43,705 bases of DNA, taken from NCBI GenBank assembly GCA_011389985.1, contig JAABTH010000016.1:1-43705 (forward strand), read 5' to 3'. Numbering within the stretch: the stretch's first letter is position 1; each line of letters opens with the position of its first letter. The notes beneath the pieces are model-generated. The model worked only from the letters and a program-made list of their open reading frames with translations. It was not told the DNA's origin and searched no databases. The stretch is from Bacillota bacterium. Its GTDB lineage: Bacteria > Bacillota > Dethiobacteria > DTU022. Made by a program: the position numbers and the translations under genes. Shown here one piece after another: positions 31,879 to 41,106 of this stretch.

Positions 31879-32814
31879 TTGTATGGATATATAATAAGAA
31901 GATTAATGCTGGCGGTTCCGGTTTTAATCGGGGTTTCAATATTAGTATTTGCAATCATTCGTTTTATACCCGGTGACCCCGCCCGGGCAATAGCCGGTGT
32001 TCACGCCAGTCCCGAATATATTGAGCAGGTGCGCAAAGAACTTTTGCTCGATGAAGGGCTGCATGTGCAATATTTTGTTTATATGACTAACCTGCTGCAG
32101 GGTGATATGGGTAGGTCAACTTTCACCCGCCGTCCTGTCACAGTAGAACTTGCTCAGCGTTTTCCCAATACAATGATTTTAGCCGTTACAGCAATGGGTA
32201 TTGCCGCTGTTATTGGCATGAGTGCCGGTATAGTTTCAGCAACCAGACGCTATTCACTGTTTGATAATGTCAGCATGCTAGCCGCACTGGTCGGAGTGGC
32301 AGCACCTGTCTTTTGGCTTGGTGTAATGTTTCAAATCCTTTTTTCCGTTAACCTGGGCTGGCTTCCATCAGGTGGTATCGGCACCTGGAAACACCTAATT
32401 TTACCTGCTTTAACCCTTGGTTTGGCCACAGCGGCGCTGATTGCCCGCATTACCCGCTCAAGCATGCTCGAGGTATTGGGTCAGGATTATATAACCACTG
32501 CCCGCTCAAAAGGTTTGGTTGAGCGAGTGGTCATCTATAAACATGCTTTTAAAAATGCCCTGATTCCGGTTGTTACTGTGATGGGTTTACAATTTGGCAC
32601 CCTTTTAGGAGGCGCTGTATTAACTGAAACAGTTTTTTCATGGCCCGGCATAGGCAGGCTAATGGTTGATTCGATTCTTACCCGGGATTATCCGGTAGTG
32701 CAGGGTGCGGTACTCCTGTTGGCTGTATTTTTTGTCATGATCAATCTTGTCGTGGATGTAATTTATGCATTCCTTGATCCCCGCATTAATTACGGTTCGA
32801 AGGAGGTGGAGTAG
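31879..32814 (+). CDS. peptide ABC transporter permease (DppB/OppB type)
   Basis: The 311-residue protein has six membrane helices, an N-terminal MYGYIIRRLMLAVPVLIGVSILVF, and the ABC permease EAA-type loop near TARSKGLVERVVIYKHAFKNALIPV. It pairs with the DppC-type permease that starts one base after its stop. TTG 31879 has GGGGAG ten bases upstream. Together with the two ATPases it imports di- or oligopeptides; nickel or other small ligands are less likely but possible for this family. Confidence 0.93.
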   Translation: MYGYIIRRLMLAVPVLIGVSILVFAIIRFIPGDPARAIAGVHASPEYIEQVRKELLLDEGLHVQYFVYMTNLLQGDMGRSTFTRRPVTVELAQRFPNTMILAVTAMGIAAVIGMSAGIVSATRRYSLFDNVSMLAALVGVAAPVFWLGVMFQILFSVNLGWLPSGGIGTWKHLILPALTLGLATAALIARITRSSMLEVLGQDYITTARSKGLVERVVIYKHAFKNALIPVVTVMGLQFGTLLGGAVLTETVFSWPGIGRLMVDSILTRDYPVVQGAVLLLAVFFVMINLVVDVIYAFLDPRINYGSKEVE

Positions 32815-32815
32815 C

Positions 32816-33715
32816 GTGAAAGTTGATAATAAAGTAGACGAAATTTGCGAGCTGCCCACCCCTAAACGTGATACTGAATTACGCCAGGTATGGCGCCACC
32901 TGCGCCGCAACCGTCTGGCCATGATTGGGCTTGGTGTGCTCCTGGTGTTTTTATTATGCGCTATCTTCGCTCCTCTGCTTACCGGCTATGATCCCATAAA
33001 GATAGATCTGGGAAATGCTTTTAAACTTCCTTCAACTGAAAATTTGCTTGGTACAGATTGGCAGGGGCGTGATGTTTTTACCAGAATTCTTTATGGTTCG
33101 CGCATATCCCTGGCGATTGGTCTGATCTCAGTTACAATTGGCATGCTCATCGGCGTGCCAATCGGCGCTTTGTCAGGTTATTATGGTGGCAGATTCGACC
33201 TTTTTATCCAACGTATTATCGACATTTTAATTGCTTTTCCCGGTATATTGCTTGCCATTGTTGTTGTTACCGTCTTGGGGGTTGGTGTTGAAAATGTAAT
33301 GATTGCCGTGGGTATAGCTTCAGTGCCTATCTACACCCGCCTGGTTCGTGGTTCAGTTCTTGCCGTAAAAGAACAGGGCTACATAGCGGCGGCCAAAGCT
33401 CTGGGAATTGGTGACTTCAGGATAATTATGCGCCACATTATGCCAAACTGTCTCGGTCCAATTATTGTTCAATCTACATTTCAGATAGCAACAGCTATTC
33501 TCTGGGCTGCCGGTCTTGGTTTTCTCGGGCTTGGCGCTCAACCGCCCGATCCCGAGTGGGGCGCCATGCTGAGCAAAGGGCGTGAATATATTCGAACTGC
33601 CCACCACCTTACTACTTATCCCGGACTGGCAATTTTATTCATGGTCCTCGGCTTTAACCTGATTGGCGACGGATTACGTGATGCTCTCGACCCTCGATCA
33701 AGAAAGCATAAGTAG
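32816..33715 (+). CDS. peptide ABC transporter permease (DppC/OppC type)
   Basis: The 299-residue permease has the family's N-terminal RQVWRHLRRNRLAMIGLGVL helix, the LGTDWQGRDVFTRILYGSRISL motif, and the EAA loop AAKALGIGDFRIIMRHIMPN. GTG 32816 follows AGGAGGTGG and is one base after the previous stop; a longer frame from 32765 would overlap the upstream gene without a ribosome site. Confidence 0.94.
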   Translation: MKVDNKVDEICELPTPKRDTELRQVWRHLRRNRLAMIGLGVLLVFLLCAIFAPLLTGYDPIKIDLGNAFKLPSTENLLGTDWQGRDVFTRILYGSRISLAIGLISVTIGMLIGVPIGALSGYYGGRFDLFIQRIIDILIAFPGILLAIVVVTVLGVGVENVMIAVGIASVPIYTRLVRGSVLAVKEQGYIAAAKALGIGDFRIIMRHIMPNCLGPIIVQSTFQIATAILWAAGLGFLGLGAQPPDPEWGAMLSKGREYIRTAHHLTTYPGLAILFMVLGFNLIGDGLRDALDPRSRKHK

Positions 33716-33780
33716 AAAAGTAAATTTTGTTTGCGGGACAATTTAGGTGAGAATTAAGAAAGTTTAAAGGAAGGTTACTG

Positions 33781-34770
33781 ATGGACTATTTGCTTAAGGT
33801 CAAAGATTTGCATACAACATTTTATACCGATGAAGCGGTCATAAAAGCTGTTGAAGGTGTGTCATTCAACGTGAAACCCGGTGAAGTTGTCGGTCTGGTT
33901 GGAGAATCGGGCTGCGGTAAAAGTGTTGTATCTTTAAGTATAATGCGACTAATTAAGTATCCGCCCGGCAGAATTGAGGGTGGCAATATTATTTTTGAAG
34001 ATCGAGATCTGCTTAAACTTGACGAAAAAGAGATGCGGCGGATACGTGGTAATGAAATTGCCATGATATTCCAGGAACCGATGACATCTTTTAATCCCGT
34101 CTACAAAGTTGGGGATCAGGTCAGTGAGGCAATTCGACTGCACCAGGGGCTTGACAAAGCCGCAGCCTGGGCTGAAGCGGCAAAAATGCTTGAACTGGTC
34201 GGCATACCCCGGCCTGGCGAAGTTGTTAATGATTACCCCCACCAGCTTAGCGGTGGTATGCGTCAGCGGGCAATGATTGCTATGGCATTATCATGTAACC
34301 CTAAGCTATTAATTGCTGATGAACCAACCACGGCCCTTGATGTAACTATTCAAGCCCAGATACTTGAACTGATGAAAGATATAAAAGAGAAAATGAATAC
34401 AGCAATTATTTTTATTACTCATGATCTCGGCGTAATAGCCGAGATGGCTCAGCATGTTGTGGTCATGTATTCCGGTAAAATAGTTGAAGATGCCAATGTG
34501 AACTCAATTTTTAATGAACCGATGCATCCTTATACTGCAGGTTTGATTCGCTCGAAACCTAAATTGGAAGAAGAAAAAGATATACTTGAATTTATACCCG
34601 GAGCAGTGCCGAATCCAATGGAAATGCCATCTGGCTGTGCATTTCATCCCCGTTGTCCCGAAGTAATGGAGATATGCTGCCGGGAAATGCCTGATTTACT
34701 TGAATCAAAGCCGAAACACCTGGTCAGGTGCTGGCTTTATCAGAAAGAAAAAGCCAGGGGGGTGAAATAG
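33781..34770 (+). CDS. peptide ABC transporter ATP-binding protein (DppD/OppD type)
   Basis: The 329-residue ATPase has Walker A GESGCGKS, the Q-loop FQEPMTSFNPV, the ABC signature LSGGMRQR, Walker B LLIADEPTTALD and the switch histidine in ITHDLGV. A C-terminal oligopeptide-transporter domain holds CAFHPRCPEVMEICC, a cysteine cluster that binds an Fe-S centre in some OppD/DppD proteins. ATG 33781 follows GGAAGG. Confidence 0.95.
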   Translation: MDYLLKVKDLHTTFYTDEAVIKAVEGVSFNVKPGEVVGLVGESGCGKSVVSLSIMRLIKYPPGRIEGGNIIFEDRDLLKLDEKEMRRIRGNEIAMIFQEPMTSFNPVYKVGDQVSEAIRLHQGLDKAAAWAEAAKMLELVGIPRPGEVVNDYPHQLSGGMRQRAMIAMALSCNPKLLIADEPTTALDVTIQAQILELMKDIKEKMNTAIIFITHDLGVIAEMAQHVVVMYSGKIVEDANVNSIFNEPMHPYTAGLIRSKPKLEEEKDILEFIPGAVPNPMEMPSGCAFHPRCPEVMEICCREMPDLLESKPKHLVRCWLYQKEKARGVK

Positions 34771-35754
34771 GTGAACAATCCTGAACCGATGCTTGAAGTT
34801 GAAGATCTGAAAAAATATTTTCCTATCAGAACAGGAGTATTCTCTCGTGTAGTCGGGCATGTAAAAGCTGTTGACGGTATCAGTATGCGTATTAACCCTG
34901 GAGAAACCTATGGGTTGGTCGGTGAATCGGGTTGCGGTAAATCTACTGCCGGTTTGACAATATTAAACATGCTAAACCCCAGCGGGGGTTCAGTTCTCTA
35001 TAAAGGAAAAGACATATATTCTATGGGTAAGGAAGAGATGCGGAATTTGAGAAAAGAGATGCAGATAATTTTTCAGGATCCTTATAGTTCCCTGAACCCG
35101 CGCATGAGCGTGGGCGAAGCAATCGGTGAAGCATTAGAAGTACATGGTATCGCCACCGGCAAAAAACGCAGGGAAAAGGTAGAATATATCCTTAAAGTAT
35201 GCGGACTCGATACATATCATTATCGCCGTTACCCACATGAGTTTTCTGGCGGACAGCGCCAAAGGGTTGTAATTGCCAGGGCATTGGTCCTTGAACCTCA
35301 GTTTATTGTTGCCGATGAGCCTATTTCGGCCCTTGATGTTTCGATTCAGTCGCAGATTATAAATTTGCTCGAAGAACTGCAGGATCAGTTTGGTCTTACT
35401 TTTTTATTTATTTCGCACGATCTTAGTGTTGTTAAGCATATGGCCAATCGTGTCGGTGTTATGTACCTGGGCCGGATAGTAGAGGATGCGCCTAAAAAAG
35501 AATTTTACGCATCACCGCTTCATCCTTACTCGCAGGCTTTGCTTTCAGCCGTGCCATCGATGCTGCCTGCTCAACAAAAAGAGAGAATTATTCTGACCGG
35601 TGACGTTCCAAGCCCGTCCAACCCGCCACCGGGCTGCACTTTCCATACGCGCTGCCCCTGGGCGGTTGCGATCTGTTCTAATGAAGTGCCGCATCTGAAA
35701 AAGGTAGGGCCGGATCATTTTGTCTCCTGCCACCTGGTCGAAGAAGTTATTTAA
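34771..35754 (+). CDS. peptide ABC transporter ATP-binding protein (DppF/OppF type)
   Basis: The 327-residue ATPase has Walker A GESGCGKST, the Q-loop FQDPYSSLNPR, signature FSGGQRQR, Walker B FIVADEPISALD and switch ISHDLSV, plus the C-terminal CTFHTRCPWAVAIC cysteine motif. GTG 34771 begins on the base after the stop of the preceding ATPase, with GGGGGGTGA just upstream, so the two are coupled. Confidence 0.95.
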   Translation: MNNPEPMLEVEDLKKYFPIRTGVFSRVVGHVKAVDGISMRINPGETYGLVGESGCGKSTAGLTILNMLNPSGGSVLYKGKDIYSMGKEEMRNLRKEMQIIFQDPYSSLNPRMSVGEAIGEALEVHGIATGKKRREKVEYILKVCGLDTYHYRRYPHEFSGGQRQRVVIARALVLEPQFIVADEPISALDVSIQSQIINLLEELQDQFGLTFLFISHDLSVVKHMANRVGVMYLGRIVEDAPKKEFYASPLHPYSQALLSAVPSMLPAQQKERIILTGDVPSPSNPPPGCTFHTRCPWAVAICSNEVPHLKKVGPDHFVSCHLVEEVI

Positions 35755-35831
35755 CCAGCCATTTAGTTGGAGGAAGAAACGGTGTAAAATTATAAACTTA
35801 GCGAGTATAATAAAAACAGGAGGTATATTTA

Positions 35832-37127
35832 ATGGCCGTAACACCGGAAAAAATATTAAGCGATTTAATTCGTATTGACAGTTCTAATCCTCCGGGTAAT
35901 GAAACCGCTGTTGCGCTTTACCTGAAAAAATTATTTAATGATGCCGGCATGCCGGGAGAAATTATCGAGCCGGAAGAAGGGCGCGGCAGTTTTATTGTTC
36001 GTTTTGGTAAAGGGCCAAAGAAATTGCTCTATATTGCCCATTCTGATGTAGTCCCGGTAGGTGATGGCTGGGATTTTGAGCCATTTTCCGGTGAAATTAA
36101 AGATGGTGTTGTTCATGGTCGCGGTGCGCTCGACTGCAAAGATTTAATTGCTGCCGAGGTTTCAGCGGCCCTTCAGCTTATCGAAGAGAAGGGTCCCCTT
36201 GGCGGTGAATTGATTGTAGCTGCTACTGCCGATGAAGAAATAGGAGGAAGGTTAGGTGCCGCTTATCTGGCTGAAAAGTGTCCTGAACTTATCGAGGCAG
36301 ATTTTGCCGTTAACGAAGGCGCCGACCAACCTATAATGATAAACGGACAGCTGGCTTATTTCCTGCAGGTTGGTGAAAAAGGCACTGCATGGTGCACTTT
36401 AAAAGTTCACGGTACCGCAGGGCACGGCTCTATTCCTACTCTTGCCGATAACGCCGTGGTTAAAATGGCCCGGGCCGTTAGCAGGTTAAACAATTACCGG
36501 GCAGAAGTAATCGTTGTGCCCGAGGTGGAAAAGCTCCTTAAAAGTTTGGCCAAGCTTTGTGGCATTAAAGTCCAGGCGCTTGGACCTGATCAAGTTGATG
36601 CCTTGCTCGGAGATCTGCCCCTGGAAAAAGCATTTGTCGAATCTTTGCGCTCTATGACTCGTATGACTGTATCTCCCAACCAGATTCGTGGCGGCACAAA
36701 AACCAATATTGTTCCCGACTATTGCGAAGCCGATATTGATATTCGCATACTGCCCGGTCAGGATTGCGAATATGTCGAAAAAGAATTGCGACTGATCATA
36801 AGCAAAGATATAGAGATTGAGTTTAATGAATACCGGGCACCGACATTTTCCAGCTCCAGGGAAAACTTCTATAAATTGATGGAAGAGATAACTTTAGATT
36901 TGGCCGGCGAAAAGGCCATATGCCTTCCTGTAATTTCTGCAGGTTCTACCGATTCTAAGTTTTTGAGAGGCAAAGGCATACCCTCGTATGGCATCGGACA
37001 CATGGCCCGCGGTTTTGATCAGCAGGCCAGAACTACGGTGCATGGTCGAAATGAAAGAATAGATATTGAAAGCTTACAGCTGAAAACAGCATTTTTAAAG
37101 GAATTAGCCCGGCGTTACCTGGCGTAA
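35832..37127 (+). CDS. M20-family metallopeptidase
   Basis: The 431-residue enzyme is of the ArgE/DapE/ACY1/CPG2 type, which removes amino acids from small peptides or acylated amino acids with two zinc ions. Visible metal or catalytic motifs are HSDVVP, GRGALDCKD, the DEEIGG glutamates, NEGAD, and a late histidine in IGHMARGFDQQARTTVHG. The M20 dimerisation domain occupies the middle. ATG 35832 follows AGGAGGT. Position right behind a peptide importer suggests that it hydrolyses imported peptides. A DapE role is unlikely because dapL is present. Confidence 0.9.
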   Translation: MAVTPEKILSDLIRIDSSNPPGNETAVALYLKKLFNDAGMPGEIIEPEEGRGSFIVRFGKGPKKLLYIAHSDVVPVGDGWDFEPFSGEIKDGVVHGRGALDCKDLIAAEVSAALQLIEEKGPLGGELIVAATADEEIGGRLGAAYLAEKCPELIEADFAVNEGADQPIMINGQLAYFLQVGEKGTAWCTLKVHGTAGHGSIPTLADNAVVKMARAVSRLNNYRAEVIVVPEVEKLLKSLAKLCGIKVQALGPDQVDALLGDLPLEKAFVESLRSMTRMTVSPNQIRGGTKTNIVPDYCEADIDIRILPGQDCEYVEKELRLIISKDIEIEFNEYRAPTFSSSRENFYKLMEEITLDLAGEKAICLPVISAGSTDSKFLRGKGIPSYGIGHMARGFDQQARTTVHGRNERIDIESLQLKTAFLKELARRYLA

Positions 37128-37145
37128 TAATGGAGGTTAGCTACG

Positions 37146-38231
37146 GTGAAAGTTACTTTTGGCCACATGGGTACACTTACTCCTATTATGGAGATGATCT
37201 TAGAAGATCTCGGGCATGAGTCTATCACTCCAAACCGGCCGACCCGCCAAACTCTTGCTCTCGGAGCCAAACATTCGCCCGAGTTTGCCTGTATACCCTT
37301 TAAAATTGTGTTAGGCACTTATCTTGAAAATCTCAAGCAAGGGGCAGACACTCTTGCCAGCGGGGGCGGTTACGGTCCCTGTCGTGCCGGCCTTTACGGT
37401 GAACTGCACGGCAGAATCCTCAGAGATCTGGGCTACGATTTTGATTTCATATTTTTCTGGCCACCTTTGAAAAAGCCTCTGCATTTTTACCGTCAGATGA
37501 AAAAACTGAAGGGCAAAAATACTTGGTGGCAGGTTTGGAAAGCAATCAAAAAAGGCTACCTCAAATTATCTATTCTCGACGAGCTTGAAATGATGACTCA
37601 GAGGATCAGGCCGCGGGAAATAAAACATGGAAGCGTTTCAAAAGCCTTTGATCAGGCTATGAAAATTATGCGAAGCCCAACAACCATACCGGAAATTCAA
37701 GCTGCCGGTGAAGAAGCCAGGGCGTTGCTGTTAAAAATCCCGATTGATGAGCAAAAACAACCGCTTAAAGTAGGAATTATTGGCGAAATTTATGTTCAGC
37801 TTGAGCCTTTTGCAAACTTTTTTCTTGAAGAGCAGCTCGGCCATATGGGAGTTGAAGTGCGGCGCAGCATTTATCTGACCAGCTATGCCCACCATGATGT
37901 ACTTTCAACCAAGGGCGATATGGGCAGTCGAAAGCTTGCCCTGCCTTACCTGGCCCAAAAAGTCGGAGGTCATGGCCAGAACAGCGTGGGTGATATAATT
38001 CGCTATGCTAAGCAGGGCTATAACGGGGTCGTTCAACTGGCCCCTTTCTCATGTATTCCCGAAATTGTGGCTAAAAGCCTGGTGCCCAGGCTGAGCAAAG
38101 ATTACGGTATTCCGGTACTGACTCTTTTTATAGATGAACAGACAGGTGCAGCCGGAGTGCAGACAAGGCTTGAAGCATTTGTTGATTTAATGGAGCAGCG
38201 TCGTTCCCGTACTCTCGGCGTCGGCGCCTGA
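37146..38231 (+). CDS. 2-hydroxyacyl-CoA dehydratase-like protein (COG3581 type)
   Basis: The 361-residue protein shares the HgdB-like layout: a conserved Cys49 in FACIPFK, Cys79 in GYGPCRAGLY, Cys303 in PFSCIPE, and the C-terminal LFIDEQTGAAGVQTRLEAFVDL that mirrors the COG3580-type protein. It is the usual partner of the COG3580 and COG1924 proteins encoded 7-9 kb upstream, from which it is separated by the peptide operon. It likely binds an Fe-S cluster. The reaction is unknown. GTG 37146 follows GGAGG, 18 bases after the peptidase stop. Confidence 0.85.
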   Translation: MKVTFGHMGTLTPIMEMILEDLGHESITPNRPTRQTLALGAKHSPEFACIPFKIVLGTYLENLKQGADTLASGGGYGPCRAGLYGELHGRILRDLGYDFDFIFFWPPLKKPLHFYRQMKKLKGKNTWWQVWKAIKKGYLKLSILDELEMMTQRIRPREIKHGSVSKAFDQAMKIMRSPTTIPEIQAAGEEARALLLKIPIDEQKQPLKVGIIGEIYVQLEPFANFFLEEQLGHMGVEVRRSIYLTSYAHHDVLSTKGDMGSRKLALPYLAQKVGGHGQNSVGDIIRYAKQGYNGVVQLAPFSCIPEIVAKSLVPRLSKDYGIPVLTLFIDEQTGAAGVQTRLEAFVDLMEQRRSRTLGVGA

Positions 38232-38364
38232 AAAGTTCAGAATCAGGGCAAAGCCGGTTCAGTAAAGCAAATCTGATATCGCACTGGAGACTAATATTGG
38301 GGTGTGAATAGCCGGTTTAAATCTTTTTAACTCCCTTCCAGTCAAGAAGGTTTGGGGGTGTGAT

Positions 38365-39357
38365 TTGGAAAAATATAAATTACCGCTCACTATCGGTTCA
38401 ATCAAAGTGCAGCCGGGTCTTGCCTTAGCGCCCATGGCCGGAATTACCAGCCAGCCTTTCAGACTTCTGGCCAGGGAACAGGGATGCCGGTTGCTTTTTT
38501 CTGAAATGATCAGTGCAAAGGGCCTGATCTATAATAACCATCGTAATGATTCACTGCTCTATTTCAGGGAAGATGAGCGGCCACTAGGTCTTCAGCTTTT
38601 TGGCAGTGATCCAAAGATTCTGGCTGCCGCTGCTCTTCGACTGGAAAAACTTGAACCAGATTTCATAGATCTAAACCTTGGTTGCCCGACCCGAAAAATA
38701 ACAAAAAATGGCGAAGGCGGCGCTTTACTGCGCAACCCCAAATTGTGTAGTGAAATTTTTAAAACTCTGGTTAGTGCTTTAAACTGCCCCGTTACTGTGA
38801 AGTTGCGAAAAGGATGGAATGAAGGTTCAGTAACAGTTCAGGAGGTTGCCCTTCGTGCTGAAGATGCGGGAATTTCAGCAGTAACTGTTCATGGCCGCAC
38901 TGTTGAGCAGGGCTACAGCGGAAAAGCCGACTGGGATATAATCAGGCAGGTTAAAGAACTGGTAAGGATACCTGTTATTGGTAATGGCGATCTAGATTCA
39001 GGGCAGGCTGCCCGTGAAATGATCAGCTTGTGCCACTGCGACGGTATCATGATTGGCCGGGCTGCCCGGGGTAACCCATGGCTTTTTGCCGAAGTGACAG
39101 CTGCCCTTGAAAACAGGCCGCTGCCTGAACCTCCCTCAGTTGATCAAATTGTAGATATGGCTCTAAAGCATTTTAAACTACTGATTGATCTGAAAGGAGA
39201 AGCATCTGCCTCCCGGGAAATGCGCAGGCACAGTGCCTGGTATATCAAGGGGCTGCCCGGTGCCGCATCTGTAAGACAAAAGCTAATCAAAGTTTCGAGT
39301 TACGCTGAAACAGAAGCGATGATGCGCGAATTTGCCCTTCAGAGCACGTTATCCTGA
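38365..39357 (+). CDS. dus: tRNA-dihydrouridine synthase
   Basis: Dus proteins use FMN and NADPH to reduce uridines in the tRNA D-loop. The 330-residue protein has LAPMAGITSQPFRLLAREQG at the start, the catalytic cysteine in NLGCPTRKI, KLRKGW, HGRTVEQGYSG, GNGDL and the IGRAARGNPWLF phosphate loop, followed by the helical C-terminal domain. TTG 38365 follows GGGGGTG. It is of the DusB type usual in Firmicutes. Confidence 0.94.
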   Translation: MEKYKLPLTIGSIKVQPGLALAPMAGITSQPFRLLAREQGCRLLFSEMISAKGLIYNNHRNDSLLYFREDERPLGLQLFGSDPKILAAAALRLEKLEPDFIDLNLGCPTRKITKNGEGGALLRNPKLCSEIFKTLVSALNCPVTVKLRKGWNEGSVTVQEVALRAEDAGISAVTVHGRTVEQGYSGKADWDIIRQVKELVRIPVIGNGDLDSGQAAREMISLCHCDGIMIGRAARGNPWLFAEVTAALENRPLPEPPSVDQIVDMALKHFKLLIDLKGEASASREMRRHSAWYIKGLPGAASVRQKLIKVSSYAETEAMMREFALQSTLS

Positions 39358-39431
39358 TATGTTTGCCACCACTGTTTTTTAGTGCTAAAATGGGAGCGAT
39401 CACAAAACTGTGCACAAACTTGAAGTTTACG

Positions 39432-39453
39432 TTTTGCGCTTATTTTGCACTTA
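39432..39453 (+). repeat. tandem 11-bp repeat upstream of the HTH gene
   Basis: TTTTGCGCTTA (39432-39442) is followed directly by TTTTGCACTTA (39443-39453). A related palindrome, TTTTAGTGCTAAAA, and a GTGCAC lie within the preceding 60 bases. The group looks like a set of binding sites for the HTH protein just downstream. Confidence 0.5.
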
Positions 39454-39474
39454 TTAAAATAGTGGGGTGTGAGT

Positions 39475-40014
39475 TTGAATTTAGATCGGGTCTTTCGTAT
39501 TGGCGAAAAGCTGATCAGTCTCGACAAGACAGTGCGGCTGGTTGAACGGGCTCTTGAACTGCGTGAAAAAGGGCTATCCCAGCAGGAGGCGGCAAACAGG
39601 TTGCAGCTTGACCGCAGTTTTTTTTCGCGCCTTGAGTCTCTTGGCGAGATTCGCAAAGGTAACCGTATAGCGGTAATTGGTTTCCCTGTTTCAAATGTAA
39701 AAGAACTGACAGATACCTGCCGTGAATATGGACTCGATTTATATATGATTTTAAACAACAAGGAACGCTGGGAGCTTGTGCGTGATAAGCAGGCTCTTGA
39801 TTTTTTTAATAGCATGCTTGAACTTGTTACAAGACTGCGTGAATTTGACACATTGATTATGATCACTTCGAATAAGTGGTATCATCTGGCCGAAGCCTTG
39901 CTGGATATTCAGATAATTTATCTTGAACTCGGCCAATCACCAATTGAACACGATTTGCCGGTTGACAGAGAAATGTTTGAAAACACCTTAAAAGGGATAA
40001 TATCCAAAGAGTGA
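39475..40014 (+). CDS. helix-turn-helix regulator paired with a quinate-dehydrogenase-like gene
   Basis: The 179-residue protein has an N-terminal helix-turn-helix (ALELREKGLSQQEAANRLQLDRSFFSRLESLGEI) and a C-terminal domain of about 120 residues (RIAVIGFPVSNVKEL onward) of unknown function. TTG 39475 has GTGGGGTG just upstream; GTG 39469 would be the only slightly longer alternative. It is commonly found next to the following gene in Clostridia. Ligand and targets are unknown; direct repeats upstream suggest autoregulation. Confidence 0.78.
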   Translation: MNLDRVFRIGEKLISLDKTVRLVERALELREKGLSQQEAANRLQLDRSFFSRLESLGEIRKGNRIAVIGFPVSNVKELTDTCREYGLDLYMILNNKERWELVRDKQALDFFNSMLELVTRLREFDTLIMITSNKWYHLAEALLDIQIIYLELGQSPIEHDLPVDREMFENTLKGIISKE

Positions 40015-40030
40015 AGGGAGCGCTTTTAAC

Positions 40031-40927
40031 TTGAAACATGTAGTCGGCATCAGCCTTGGCTCATCAAAAAGAGACCATAAAGTTACAGTAGAACTGCAGG
40101 GCGAGCATTATACGATTGAACGGATTGGTACCGATGGCGATATGAAGAAAATGGTAGAGATGATTAGTGAACTCGACGGTAAAGTTGATGCTTTTGGGCT
40201 TGGCGGTATGGATCTTTATGTCTATGCGGTTGACCGGCGTTATACCTTCCGGGATGCCAAAAGAATTGTCAGGGCAGCGAAGCAAACACCGATAGTGGAT
40301 GGTTCAGGGCTGAAAAATACTCTTGAGCGTCGGGCTATCGAATATGTTGCTGCCACCACAGATCTGTTCGAAGAACCGAAGAAAGTGCTGCTTATGAGTG
40401 CCATGGATCGCCTTGGCATGGCCCAGGCTCTTGAAGCAACTGGATCAGCCATGATCTACGCCGATCTGCCCTTTGTCATTGGGCTGCCTATACCGCTTAA
40501 ATCGCTTAAAACTCTGGCGGCAATCGCCCGTGTTATTGCTCCAATTGTCTGCCAGCTGCCCTTTACGATGATCTATCCGACCGGTGAAAAACAGACGGTG
40601 AGGAAACCCCGGTTTACCCGTTATTTTGAAGAAAACGATATAATAGCCGGTGATTTTCACTTCATTCATCGCTACATGCCGGATAAATTGTCCGGTAAAA
40701 CAATTATTACTAACACCGTCACCAGAAGCGATATTGAATTTTTAAGGGAGAGTGGACTTAAAACTCTGATCACCACAACACCGGAAATGGACGGACGTTC
40801 CTTCGGAACCAATGTCATGGAGGCTTTGCTCGTTTGTATGGCCGGAGGTGATCACGAGTTGAGTGAGCAGCAGTATAACTTAATGTTGAAAGAACTCGAT
40901 CTCAAGCCCAGAATTCTTGAACTTTAA
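40031..40927 (+). CDS. conserved protein often annotated quinate 5-dehydrogenase
   Basis: The 298-residue protein carries a block conserved among Clostridia: SLGSSKRDHKV at the start, IGTDGDM, DAFGLGGMDLYVYA, DGSGLKNTLERR, AGDFHFIHRYMP, TNTVT and LITTTPEMDGRSFGTNVMEA near the end. The usual database label is quinate 5-dehydrogenase, but no clear glycine-rich NAD(P) loop is visible, so I would not trust the enzymatic name. TTG 40031 follows AAGGGAG and is 16 bases after the HTH gene, so the two form an operon. Confidence 0.7.
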   Translation: MKHVVGISLGSSKRDHKVTVELQGEHYTIERIGTDGDMKKMVEMISELDGKVDAFGLGGMDLYVYAVDRRYTFRDAKRIVRAAKQTPIVDGSGLKNTLERRAIEYVAATTDLFEEPKKVLLMSAMDRLGMAQALEATGSAMIYADLPFVIGLPIPLKSLKTLAAIARVIAPIVCQLPFTMIYPTGEKQTVRKPRFTRYFEENDIIAGDFHFIHRYMPDKLSGKTIITNTVTRSDIEFLRESGLKTLITTTPEMDGRSFGTNVMEALLVCMAGGDHELSEQQYNLMLKELDLKPRILEL

Positions 40928-40977
40928 TAGCATGGATGAGATGGATCATTATCTGGAGTGGTTTGAAAATTGCTTTC

Positions 40978-41006
40978 TTGACAATGTCAGTTTAAGACCT
41001 TATAAT
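40978..41006 (+). promoter_or_regulatory. perfect consensus sigma-A promoter upstream of greA
   Basis: TTGACA (40978-40983) and TATAAT (41001-41006) are exactly 17 bases apart. Transcription would start near 41013. Confidence 0.85.
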
Positions 41007-41012
41007 AAATCA

Positions 41013-41106
41013 AAAATTTAGCTTCTTGATCCCTAAAGTGTCAGAGTTTGCTTGACACTATCTTTATCTGGCCAGGCTTTGCTCACTTCTAAAGCCGGTT
41101 TTTATT
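41013..41106 (+). ncRNA. candidate small RNA or leader RNA ahead of greA
   Basis: This stretch is bounded by the consensus promoter and an intrinsic terminator, giving a transcript of about 95 bases. Inside are a 7-bp hairpin, AGTGTCA (41037-41043) with TGACACT (41053-41059), and the terminator stem. It contains no ORF with a ribosome site. It may be a free-standing small RNA or an attenuated leader for greA-lysS. No known riboswitch or T-box signature is recognised. Confidence 0.5.

Noticed and set aside
38259-38320. AGCCGGTT occurring twice before dus
   Set aside because: An 8-base direct repeat with no symmetry or link to a promoter is likely to arise by chance.
40932-41021. A 29-codon ORF starting at ATG 40932
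   Set aside because: It has no ribosome site and contains the consensus promoter within it, so it is probably not translated.
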